Part shown: positions 1-4,996 of the stretch, in pieces | How the letters are laid out: every line of letters starts with the position of its first letter | Numbering within the stretch: the stretch's first letter is position 1 | DNA from: an uncultured Nitrosopumilaceae archaeon | GTDB taxonomy: Archaea > Thermoproteota > Nitrososphaeria > Nitrososphaerales > Nitrosopumilaceae | NCBI GenBank assembly: GCA_937875805.1 | Contig: CALFHG010000138.1 | Span: forward strand, 1 to 5,090 | DNA: 5,090 nt | Direction: 5' to 3' | Program-made: the position numbers and the translations under genes | The notes under the pieces: generated by a model | Databases searched by the model: none | Seen by the model: the letters and a program-made list of their open reading frames with translations, nothing else | What the model was told of the DNA's origin: nothing

Positions 1-163
1 AATCTTTATGATTGGTTGGGATGATCCTGAAAATGCACAATTACTAGAAACCATTAATGATATGAACGCATACAATGAAGCTGGTTTGATCGACATTGGT
101 ATTGCGCGTCCAATGGATAGTGACCATATTGTTAACTGTCCGTTTATTGACCCATTCCAATAA
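1..163 (+). CDS. C-terminal end of an unrecognised protein (partial)
   Basis: An open frame enters from the left edge, with full codons starting at base 2, and runs 53 codons to TAA at 161-163. The visible protein starts IFMIGWDDPENAQLLETIND and ends HIVNCPFIDPFQ. It is acidic, with one cysteine near the C-terminus, and shows no transmembrane segment or metal-binding cluster. The codons look well used and the frame ends directly before a strong T-tract terminator, so this is very likely a real gene end. An in-frame ATG lies at 8-10, but without upstream sequence I cannot say whether it is an internal methionine; I assume the gene begins outside the window. I do not recognise the family and propose no function. 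Confidence 0.75.
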   Translation, partial: IFMIGWDDPENAQLLETINDMNAYNEAGLIDIGIARPMDSDHIVNCPFIDPFQ

Positions 164-167
164 GATC

Positions 168-208
168 TTTTTTTTCTTTACATTTGTAATTTTTTTTTCA
201 TTTTTTTT
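168..208 (+). terminator. Triple T-tract transcription terminator
   Basis: Three uninterrupted T-runs of 8, 9 and 8 bases (168-175, 190-198, 201-208) start 5 bases after the stop codon of the leftmost gene. There is no GC-rich hairpin. Archaeal RNA polymerase stops at U-tracts without needing a hairpin, so this is a strong intrinsic terminator for rightward transcription. It also separates the first gene from the 124-aa gene, which should therefore have its own promoter. Confidence 0.75.
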
Positions 209-266
209 AACAAATTTTCAGAGAATCATCCATCCACCTTATCTTTGATTGTGAGAATACTATACT

Positions 267-641
267 ATGAGTATTACAGGAATGTATATGCTGAATTCAG
301 AAGAATACCATCCGCAGAAAATTCAACAATCCCTTGACATGTTGTATCTTGATAGGAAAAATGAATTTCGTGAATTGTCTCGTGTTCTTCTTAGTGAAAA
401 AGCTCTTGATGCAATGCCTAACTGGAAAGAATTTGTTTTAAATTTCAGTTTGGATGTTAATGATGCTTTTAAAACATGGTCTGGACAAAGTTCACTATCT
501 CCAAATTCTCCACAAAAGGCATTGACTTTGTTACGACAGTTAGGACGTGATAAAACATCGATGAATCAATTAGCACATCTGTTAAATTTATCATATGATC
601 TGGCTTGTGAGTTCAAAGAGATCTATAGACGTCTAAACTGA
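267..641 (+). CDS. Unrecognised 124-aa helical protein, possible HTH-like C-terminus
   Basis: The gene starts with ATG at 267 and ends with TGA at 639-641. ATG codons at 282 and 288 (Met6, Met8) are later alternatives. The protein is soluble and looks almost entirely helical, with no signal peptide, membrane segment or cysteine cluster; its one cysteine is Cys113. Residues 85-122 form a pattern of short amphipathic helices, with QLAHLLNLS at 101-109, reminiscent of a helix-turn-helix unit of the kind that places a recognition helix after a tight turn. That is inference from pattern alone, and the rest (residues 10-70) matches nothing I know. A strong terminator lies upstream and a T-tract downstream, so it is probably a single-gene transcript. 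Its promoter is weak by eye: only a loose TATA-like CCTTATCTTTGA at 237-248. Most likely a lineage-specific archaeal protein of unknown function. Confidence 0.75.
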   Translation: MSITGMYMLNSEEYHPQKIQQSLDMLYLDRKNEFRELSRVLLSEKALDAMPNWKEFVLNFSLDVNDAFKTWSGQSSLSPNSPQKALTLLRQLGRDKTSMNQLAHLLNLSYDLACEFKEIYRRLN

Positions 642-643
642 AC

Positions 644-655
644 TTTTTTCTTTTT
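644..655 (+). terminator. T-tract terminator after the 124-aa gene
   Basis: Six T, one C and five T begin 3 bases after the TGA stop at 641, with no hairpin. This fits an archaeal U-tract terminator. The right half of the tract also runs into TTTTTAATCT (651-660), which could serve as the TATA region of the next gene. The two roles cannot be separated by eye. Confidence 0.5.
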
Positions 656-698
656 AATCTTAATGCCTAAATCATACTGTGTTTTTTAATAATTTGTA

Positions 699-950
699 AT
701 GGATTTCATGCTGGAAGAAGAATTGCTTGATTTGATGACTTTTTGTCTTCAGAATCCTGATTCTTCAGAGATAACTGATAAACATAAACGAATCACTGAG
801 ATTGGTCAAGAACTATTTGCTGATGGTGGTATTGATGCTTTGGAGAATTTCTTTTTTGTGCTAAAAAATAGAATTATTGGAGAAATAGAAAAAGATCCAT
901 CTCCAATGCGTTCGCTTTGGAATGGCTTTGCTGCTGAATGGGAGTATTAA
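699..950 (+). CDS. Small acidic 83-aa protein of unknown function
   Basis: The gene starts with ATG at 699 (alternative Met4 at 708) and ends with TAA at 948-950. The protein is strongly acidic and helical, without signal peptide or membrane segment. Residues 32-56 follow the pattern IGQELFADGGIDALENFFFV and the C-terminus reads SLWNGFAAEWEY. From memory this resembles a widespread family of short helical proteins that have an IG-x-x-L...GG...M core and end in a W-[DN]-G-[IF]-x-x-W motif. I know no established function for that family, and the link is my recollection, not a search. It follows the 124-aa gene by 57 bases in the same direction, across a T-tract. It converges on the zinc-ribbon gene with only 18 bases between stops and no T-run there, so the two transcripts probably overlap at their 3' ends. 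Confidence 0.75.
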   Translation: MDFMLEEELLDLMTFCLQNPDSSEITDKHKRITEIGQELFADGGIDALENFFFVLKNRIIGEIEKDPSPMRSLWNGFAAEWEY

Positions 951-968
951 ATTTCTCTAGTGAGAAGT

Positions 969-1112
969 TTATCCACTACCGATTCTAAAAATGGCTGTAC
1001 TACATGTAGGGCATGTACCCTTGATTGCAGGTTTACCATTTTTCATGGTGTATGGTGCAGGGCCGCCGATTTCTCGTTTGTCCCTACATTTTACACAATA
1101 TCCTATTGTCAT
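969..1112 (-). CDS. Tiny zinc-ribbon protein, DUF5679 type (47 aa)
   Basis: The reverse strand reads ATG at 1112-1110 through TAA at 971-969. The protein begins MTIGYCVKCRDKREIG, continues through a KNGKPAIKG segment and ends CPTCSTAIFRIGSG. Cys6-x2-Cys9 and Cys34-x2-Cys37 form two zinc knuckles, so it should fold as one zinc ribbon. The order CVKC, basic patch, KNG-(R/K)-PA-x-KG, CP-x-C, FRIG matches the DUF5679 pattern as I remember it. Its role is unknown; binding to nucleic acid or to a protein partner is only a guess from the fold. No other in-frame start exists, because a TAA lies upstream at 1139-1137. A 64-codon open frame on the opposite strand is its shadow. It sits in the same orientation as the exported-protein gene, 191 bases downstream of it. 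Confidence 0.85.
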   Translation of the reverse strand: MTIGYCVKCRDKREIGGPAPYTMKNGKPAIKGTCPTCSTAIFRIGSG

Positions 1113-1130
1113 ACTTGCATTATGCTTAAG

Positions 1131-1141
1131 GTGATATTAGC
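1131..1141 (-). promoter_or_regulatory. Possible TATA box of the zinc-ribbon gene
   Basis: On the minus strand GCTAATATCAC is centred about 24 bases before the ATG at 1112. That spacing is expected for a leaderless archaeal mRNA whose transcript starts at or near the A of the start codon. The match to a TTTAWATA-type box is only moderate. A second candidate, TTAAAAAAG, lies further upstream near 1156-1164. Confidence 0.4.
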
Positions 1142-1303
1142 GAGAACTTGTTGAACTTTTTTAACTATTTGACAAACCTATGACCTCATTTATTGTGTAG
1201 CAAACCAATATTTTTCATATCTGACTTTTTTTTGATCATTTTAGGAACAAATTATTCGAATTTCTTTAATATGTGATTTTTTTTGAAATTATTTTGCTGA
1301 AAT

Positions 1304-1729
1304 TTAGCTTACTCTGATTTGTAATGTTGTATATTCAGACAATGCTTTGTGATTCACTATTCCTTCCCAAACAAAAACTTCTGCGATAAATTCTCCTGAT
1401 TCTGTAGGTGTCCATGATAGTGACGGACTTAGTTTTTGATCTGGTGTTAGTTGACCGCTTATCCACCCAAGTGATATTATGGTGTCTACATCATTTTTAA
1501 TCTGAACAAAATATACAAAATTTTGTGATTTTGTTTGATGATTTGTAATGTCTGCTGAGATCTGAATTTGTTGATTTACATTAATTTTATCTGAAACTGG
1601 TGTACCGAATGCATTTTCTAATCTTGGATCCTCCATTGATGCTCTTTCTAGTTCTGTTAGTGCAAATGCTGGGACAATACTAATCATAATTACTAGTATT
1701 GCTAGTAATCCTATGCTCTTACCTATCAC
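1304..1729 (-). CDS. Exported beta-sandwich (Ig-like) protein with signal peptide
   Basis: The gene starts with GTG at 1729 and ends with TAA at 1306-1304. No other start is possible upstream, because the frame closes with TAA at 1753-1751. Residues 1-23 are a clear signal peptide: a short basic start (Lys4), a hydrophobic core from Ile6 to Val19, and an A-F-A cleavage site before Leu24. The mature part, about 118 residues, has no second membrane segment. It reads as alternating strands typical of an Ig or CARDB-type beta-sandwich, with QIQISADITNH (54-64), YFVQIKN (73-79), SLSWTP (103-108), GEFIAEVFVWE (112-122) and LQIRV (136-140) as probable strands. The W-x-P...G-x-[FY]-x-x-x-x-F-V-W signature recurs in exported proteins of ammonia-oxidising archaea, as I recall. 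It is probably a soluble or surface-associated extracellular protein. It has no cysteines and no visible catalytic residues, so binding or a structural role is more likely than catalysis, but this is inference. Confidence 0.8.
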   Translation of the reverse strand: MIGKSIGLLAILVIMISIVPAFALTELERASMEDPRLENAFGTPVSDKINVNQQIQISADITNHQTKSQNFVYFVQIKNDVDTIISLGWISGQLTPDQKLSPSLSWTPTESGEFIAEVFVWEGIVNHKALSEYTTLQIRVS

Positions 1730-1767
1730 AATTTCTGGATTTTTTTTTAGTTACAAAAGCCTTTCTG

Positions 1768-1780
1768 CTTTAAAATTTCC
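1768..1780 (-). promoter_or_regulatory. Candidate TATA region of the exported-protein gene
   Basis: The minus strand reads GGAAATTTTAAAG here, about 45 bases before the GTG start at 1729. With a start site some 25 bases downstream, the mRNA would carry a leader of about 20 bases that includes the A9 run at 1748-1740 and no Shine-Dalgarno-like motif. The position is plausible but not diagnostic. Confidence 0.35.
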
Positions 1781-1807
1781 AAGTTAGGATGTATGTTGGA
1801 AATTTAC

Positions 1808-3097
1808 CTAGATTTTAATTCTATAGTAATCCCATCTTTCAGGATCAAATAACGTCACAAATTCTGCCTGTTCTTTGTCTATTCTTGCTCTGATAACATC
1901 TCGCAATGCAAAACTCGTTAAAAATTCGAATTTCATGGAATTTGCTTGCATGATGAACATGTGGCGCATTTCGCTTCCTCCTTTTAATCCCCAATACCCC
2001 ATTTTCAATGCCAAAGGTTCTAAAAATATAGTATTTCCCAAACCATAATTTTCATCTCTAATTTCCTCTCTAAGTTTGTAATTTTCTAGTGGTCCTCCCT
2101 TTGAAAATCCTACAATCTCTCCATTTTTGTCATTTAGTCTTAGAGTGTTGATGATTACTTTTGGGTCTTTAATTGATTTTTCAAAATTTTCTTTTTCAAA
2201 TTGAAGAGGTGATGGCAATTCCAAAAATATTTCATATAGTGCTTTTGTAAAATTAGGATCTCCTCTTGTGGTCATTGATTCTATTGTTGGAATCATTTTT
2301 AGATTTTCATACAAATGGTTTGCCTGTATTGTGATTTCTTGTTGTCTAATTTTCATAAATGATAAAACTGTGTCAAAGAAATTTTTCCTCATTTCTTTTG
2401 GAAGTACTTTAAGAATACCTTTTGCCATATCTGTTTCTTTGTTTAATATTTCTTCAAAATATGCTACTGAACTTCTTACAATTAATGATGGTCTCCATGC
2501 TAATGCATGTGCATTCATTTTTGCCATCTCCATTGCTTTTGCAAAATCTCCTAAAGCATAACCACTAATTCTATCCACTACTGAGAGATACTGTCCCATT
2601 TCCAAAATGTGTTCTTGGTATGGTGAATTATTTCTAGTGATGTCTGAATTATTGAAACATTCTTTGATTTGGTTTTCTGCATTCTCTCTTATCTTTCCAC
2701 TCCAAGGATATGTTGTTCTTAAAATTAAAACTTTGATTATTTCTAAATCTATTTTTGCATCATTGATTAGCTGACGTAGTTTTTTATCCATTGAAATAAA
2801 TTTCAAAACACTTTCTTCGTGAGGTTTATCTACGTTTTTTTGAGGATCAAAATCATGAAACAACGCTGCTACGTATAGATATTTTATGTCCTCATCTGTA
2901 AATTTAATTTTATTTTGATTTTTTGCTAAAAGTGAAACATATGTTACTTCTAACTCGTGATTGATGTTGTGATAACCGTAATACTCTGTTCCAAGACCTT
3001 GACTCTCAAACAGATCAATAGTATAATCTAACATTTCAACGTAATGATCCTGGTCTAATCCGTTTTTAGCCATTATGCTGAGAATTTCATTTCTCAT
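1808..3097 (-). CDS. HD-domain phosphohydrolase fused to a GNAT-like acetyltransferase domain
   Basis: Stop TAG is at 1810-1808. I chose ATG at 3097 (429 aa). The same frame extends to a TTG at 3145 (445 aa), but the best TATA-like element sits right before that TTG, so transcription from it would begin downstream. Numbering is from the ATG. Residues 41-190 look like an HD-superfamily metal hydrolase: YHNINH at 42-47 (His43, His47), the HD pair His81-Asp82 in AALFHDFD, a further His93, and Asp175 in SVVDRISGY as the likely last metal ligand. The YHN-x-x-H...HD spacing resembles cyclic-nucleotide phosphodiesterases. The substrate cannot be read from the sequence. Residues 284-429 resemble a GNAT fold: strands GEIVGFSKGGP and TIFLEPLALK, then the turn GLKGGS (370-375) where acetyl-CoA would bind, and a terminal YYRIKI. 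That turn is an atypical form of Q/R-x-x-G-x-G. The protein is cytosolic and a helical linker joins the domains. HD is fairly secure; GNAT is likely but less so. Confidence 0.8.
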   Translation of the reverse strand: MRNEILSIMAKNGLDQDHYVEMLDYTIDLFESQGLGTEYYGYHNINHELEVTYVSLLAKNQNKIKFTDEDIKYLYVAALFHDFDPQKNVDKPHEESVLKFISMDKKLRQLINDAKIDLEIIKVLILRTTYPWSGKIRENAENQIKECFNNSDITRNNSPYQEHILEMGQYLSVVDRISGYALGDFAKAMEMAKMNAHALAWRPSLIVRSSVAYFEEILNKETDMAKGILKVLPKEMRKNFFDTVLSFMKIRQQEITIQANHLYENLKMIPTIESMTTRGDPNFTKALYEIFLELPSPLQFEKENFEKSIKDPKVIINTLRLNDKNGEIVGFSKGGPLENYKLREEIRDENYGLGNTIFLEPLALKMGYWGLKGGSEMRHMFIMQANSMKFEFLTSFALRDVIRARIDKEQAEFVTLFDPERWDYYRIKI

Positions 3098-3145
3098 AGA
3101 ATGTGTATTTGCAAATTGCTGCAATACTACAAGATCAGAATTCAA

Positions 3146-3157
3146 GTTTTTAAATAT
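3146..3157 (-). promoter_or_regulatory. Probable TATA box of the HD-GNAT gene
   Basis: The minus strand reads ATATTTAAAAAC, the best TATA-like match in the divergent spacer. Counting about 25 bases downstream places the start site near 3125. This gives a leader of roughly 28 bases to the ATG at 3097 and leaves the TTG at 3145 outside the transcript. The element therefore favours the shorter protein. Confidence 0.45.
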
Positions 3158-3238
3158 GATCTCTTTGATTTGAATTTCTGTTTTTTCACCTGCTGTATCT
3201 AGAAAGATTCAATAGAATTATCATTTTGTAATTTTTGA

Positions 3239-3643
3239 ATGCCATTTAACAAAGATTTACTGGAAAAACTAATGGAATTTAATGAAAAAAACTCTCCAAA
3301 ATTCACACTTTATGTCAATGATGACACTTATCCTATTTCTAGCACCTCGATAACTAATTCCCCAATCCCTGTAAATGAGCCGACTACTCGTGGTGGTGTA
3401 TATTTTTCAGATAAATTTGCATACAAAATGAAATGTGTGGTAGAAGATCTTTCTGTTGTTCCATTATTGACAAAGAAAATGTTAGGGCCCAATACTGAAT
3501 TTGGCGAACTCAAAATTACTACAAACATTGAATCTAAAGGCAAATCTATTCCTCTAGAAATTTTTACAAATTTAACTAACAGTGTTCAGACTCCTAATTC
3601 TATTGAACTTGGTATGATTATTGTAAGGTTAGATTATGTTTAA
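3239..3643 (+). CDS. Unrecognised 134-aa protein, beta-rich
   Basis: The gene starts with ATG at 3239 and ends with TAA at 3641-3643. It begins with a short amphipathic helix (DLLEKLMEF at 6-14) and then reads as a series of probable beta strands: FTLYVND (22-28), GGVYFSDKFAYKMKCVVEDL (52-71), FGELKITTNI (88-97), IPLEIFTNL (104-112) and IELGMIIVRLDYV (122-134). It has one cysteine, no signal peptide, no membrane segment and no clear catalytic motif. The predicted strand-rich core suggests a binding or scaffold domain, but I do not recognise the family. It is divergent from the HD-GNAT gene across a short spacer, with only weak TATA-like sequence about 25 bases upstream (around 3211-3222). Its stop codon overlaps that of the J-protein gene on the other strand, so the two genes are fully convergent. 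Confidence 0.75.
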   Translation: MPFNKDLLEKLMEFNEKNSPKFTLYVNDDTYPISSTSITNSPIPVNEPTTRGGVYFSDKFAYKMKCVVEDLSVVPLLTKKMLGPNTEFGELKITTNIESKGKSIPLEIFTNLTNSVQTPNSIELGMIIVRLDYV

Positions 3644-4194
3644 TCTACTTTAAGATATCTGTCATATTTTTCTCTACGTTCATTATCTGATAAAACTTCA
3701 TACGCTTCGTTAAGTTCTGCCATTTCTTTTTCAGAGTTTTCTTTTGTTCTATCTGGATGAGTTTTTTTTGCTTGTTCTCTGAATTTCTTTTTTATCTCAT
3801 CATATGTTGCATCCTTTGTAACTCCAATAATTTCATAATAGTTTGGTAGCTCATCATTGTTTGATGCCTCTCTAAATTCTTTATCCTCTATTGTATTTCT
3901 TCTCTGGCCTAGTTCTTCATAGTCATCCCCCCAATCTGAATGATATTTTTCAAATGTCTTATCTTTCTTTGATTCTAGTTCTTCTTTGTCATATGATGTC
4001 TTTCTTCGAAGAATTATGTCTCGTGCTAGAAATAAAAATACTGTCAATATTGCAATTATAAAACCTGAAAACAGAATAATTTTTTCTTCGTCAGTTACTT
4101 CTAATTCCATGTCTAGACTACTATTTTGTGCATATACTGTTTGTAATCCTCCAAAGATCATTATTGAAATTACAAAAATACTGAATTGGTTCAT
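3640..4194 (-). CDS. Membrane-anchored J-domain (DnaJ-like) co-chaperone
   Basis: The gene starts with ATG at 4194 and ends with TAA at 3642-3640. Residues 1-22 look like a signal peptide or first membrane helix (VYA before Gln23). Residues 38-57 (KIILFSGFIIAILTVFLFLA) are a clear membrane helix, followed by the basic stretch RDIILRRK. By the positive-inside rule the N-terminal loop (23-37) is outside and the rest is cytosolic. A charged linker (66-115) leads to a complete J domain at about 118-181: YYEIIGV, the basic helix II KKKFREQAKK, the catalytic loop His146-Pro147-Asp148, NEAYEVLSD, and closing KYDRYL. J domains stimulate ATP hydrolysis by Hsp70/DnaK, so this protein probably recruits DnaK to the inner face of the membrane. 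It lacks the Gly/Phe region, zinc centre and substrate-binding domains of true DnaJ, so it is a specialised J-protein and not the general one. It follows the Lrp-type regulator by 10 bases and is probably co-transcribed with it. Confidence 0.9.
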   Translation of the reverse strand: MNQFSIFVISIMIFGGLQTVYAQNSSLDMELEVTDEEKIILFSGFIIAILTVFLFLARDIILRRKTSYDKEELESKKDKTFEKYHSDWGDDYEELGQRRNTIEDKEFREASNNDELPNYYEIIGVTKDATYDEIKKKFREQAKKTHPDRTKENSEKEMAELNEAYEVLSDNERREKYDRYLKVD

Positions 4195-4204
4195 TTTTTA
4201 ATAC

Positions 4205-4648
4205 CTATGATAATCTGAAATCTTCTTTTGCAGTATTTAGAACTACATGAGTTACTGTGTTTTCCACATTTGGAATGCTTGCCAAGCCCTTTACAAACTT
4301 GCTCAATTCTTTTCTTTCTTTAAATTTTGCAATAACTAATGTATCTGTTGAACCTGTAATGTCATATACTCCACAAACATTTTCAAATTTTGATATCTCT
4401 TCCTCAACCTTGACTACTTTGTCATTTTTTGCCACGATTTCAATAATTGCAGTTAATGAATATCCTATTTTTTCATGATCAATAATTGCAGTATATCCGT
4501 GTATTACCTTCGCTTTTTCTAATTTTTTGATTCTAGTTAATACAGTAACTGTTGACATGCCTAGTTTTAGTGCAAGCTGTCTTGCTGATTGTCTTGCATC
4601 TACTAGTAGATGTTTGAGTATTCTTTCATCTGTCTCATCTATACCCAT
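4205..4648 (-). CDS. Lrp/AsnC-family transcriptional regulator
   Basis: The gene starts with ATG at 4648 and ends with TAG at 4207-4205, giving 147 aa, the normal size for one-HTH Lrp/AsnC (FFRP) proteins. The N-terminus is the DNA-binding winged helix-turn-helix: DETDERILKHLLVDAR (4-19), then SARQLALKLGMSTVTVLTRIKKLEKAKVI (21-49), with the recognition helix around 32-43, followed by the family's hinge strand GYTAIID. Residues 65-138 form the RAM domain, a beta-alpha-beta-beta-alpha-beta fold that makes dimers and octamers and may bind amino acids; the G-x-x-D turn is visible as Gly99-Ser-Thr-Asp102. The effector cannot be told from sequence. The start is well supported by a TATA box about 25 bases upstream, so the mRNA is probably leaderless. 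A dyad spans that TATA box, consistent with autoregulation. The gene leads a probable two-gene unit with the membrane J-protein and is divergent from a TPR gene. Confidence 0.93.
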   Translation of the reverse strand: MGIDETDERILKHLLVDARQSARQLALKLGMSTVTVLTRIKKLEKAKVIHGYTAIIDHEKIGYSLTAIIEIVAKNDKVVKVEEEISKFENVCGVYDITGSTDTLVIAKFKERKELSKFVKGLASIPNVENTVTHVVLNTAKEDFRLS

Positions 4649-4659
4649 ACTGTATTGTG

Positions 4660-4684
4660 GTGAAAAATTTATTTAAATTTTCAC
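4660..4684. promoter_or_regulatory. 25-bp dyad over the Lrp promoter, candidate operator
   Basis: Seven-base arms GTGAAAA (4660-4666) and TTTTCAC (4678-4684) are perfect inverted copies around a centre at 4672. Three of the five inner base pairs also match, so 10 of 12 positions are symmetric. The arms contain TGAAA and TTTCA half-sites, of the type reported for archaeal Lrp/FFRP binding sites. The dyad encloses the TATA box, so a bound regulator would block TBP. Autorepression by the adjacent Lrp-type protein is the natural reading, but it is inference, and AT-rich DNA makes chance symmetry more likely than usual. Confidence 0.5.
4670..4677 (-). promoter_or_regulatory. TATA box of the Lrp/J-protein unit
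   Basis: The minus strand reads TTTAAATA, a near-perfect archaeal TATA box, centred about 25 bases before the ATG at 4648. The purine-rich GTGAAAA just upstream (4684-4678) fits a transcription factor B recognition element. The spacing predicts transcription starting at or very near the start codon, hence a leaderless message. Confidence 0.7.
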
Positions 4685-4739
4685 GATATATGTGTAAATT
4701 TGTTTGATGTTCTCATCTGTACTTTTAATTTTTTTCAAA

Positions 4740-4746
4740 TTTAATA
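4740..4746 (+). promoter_or_regulatory. TATA box of the TPR gene
   Basis: TTTAATA is centred about 26 bases before the ATG at 4769, preceded by CAAA as a possible purine-rich factor B element. As with the regulator gene, the spacing predicts a leaderless mRNA. It supports 4769 as the true start. Confidence 0.6.
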
Positions 4747-4768
4747 GAAATGATGTCTTTGTTAATTT

Positions 4769-4996
4769 ATGGATAAAATTGAGGAACTAGTCCAAAAAGG
4801 ACAATCATTAATGAATGATGGTCAATTTGATGATGCTCTTGGTTTTTTTGAGCAAGCACTTCTTTTGAATCAAAATGACCCTGACCTTTGGAATAACAAA
4901 GGGATTGCATTGAGAAGTTTGGGAAGATATGAGGAATCTATGGAATGCTTTAACAAATCCCTTGAGATTGAACCTCGTGACAAGTTTGCATCTTGA
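4769..4996 (+). CDS. Two-repeat TPR protein (75 aa)
   Basis: The gene starts with ATG at 4769 and ends with TGA at 4994-4996. Nearly the whole protein consists of two tetratricopeptide repeats. The first is at about 4-36, with the pattern GQSLMNDGQFDDALGFFEQA followed by LNQNDP. The second is at about 38-70, with LWNNKGIALRSLGRYEESME followed by FNKSLEIEPRD. The canonical G-x-x-x-x-x-x-G-x-[FY]-x-x-A...A spacing is clear in the first repeat; the second has Ser57 and Ser64 at the two alanine positions. TPR units pair as helical hairpins that bind protein partners, so a scaffold or adaptor role is likely, with partner unknown. It is cytosolic, without signal peptide or membrane segment. It ends six residues after the second repeat, with no third repeat or solvating C-terminal helix, which is short for a TPR protein. 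A frameshift seems unlikely, because I see no continuation of the repeat after the stop. It is divergent from the Lrp-type regulator across 120 bases and has its own TATA box. Confidence 0.87.
   Translation: MDKIEELVQKGQSLMNDGQFDDALGFFEQALLLNQNDPDLWNNKGIALRSLGRYEESMECFNKSLEIEPRDKFAS

Noticed and set aside
1000..1009. Ten-base palindrome CTACATGTAG
   Set aside because: It lies within the CPTC codons of the zinc-ribbon gene and is explained by coding constraint.
960..1154. 64-codon plus-strand open frame with a GTG start and many cysteines
   Set aside because: Its cysteines arise from the reverse complement of the zinc-ribbon gene. The minus-strand reading has a coherent CxxC...CxxC fold and an ATG with a TATA-like element, while this frame has no family-like pattern.
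1186..1239. Possible 17-codon minus-strand gene in the non-coding gap
   Set aside because: Too short, lysine-rich from an A-tract, and with no motif or promoter support. Nothing separates it from chance.
2268..2561. 97-codon plus-strand open frame, hydrophobic
   Set aside because: It lies wholly inside the HD-GNAT gene on the opposite strand. Hydrophobic translation is expected opposite Lys/Glu/Asn-rich coding sequence.
3328..3543. 71-codon minus-strand open frame
   Set aside because: Shadow of the 134-aa gene, with no promoter or motif support.
3986..4201. 71-codon plus-strand open frame
   Set aside because: Antisense to the membrane-anchor part of the J-protein gene, which has strong domain evidence.
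4257..4478. 73-codon plus-strand open frame
   Set aside because: Antisense to the RAM domain of the Lrp-type regulator.
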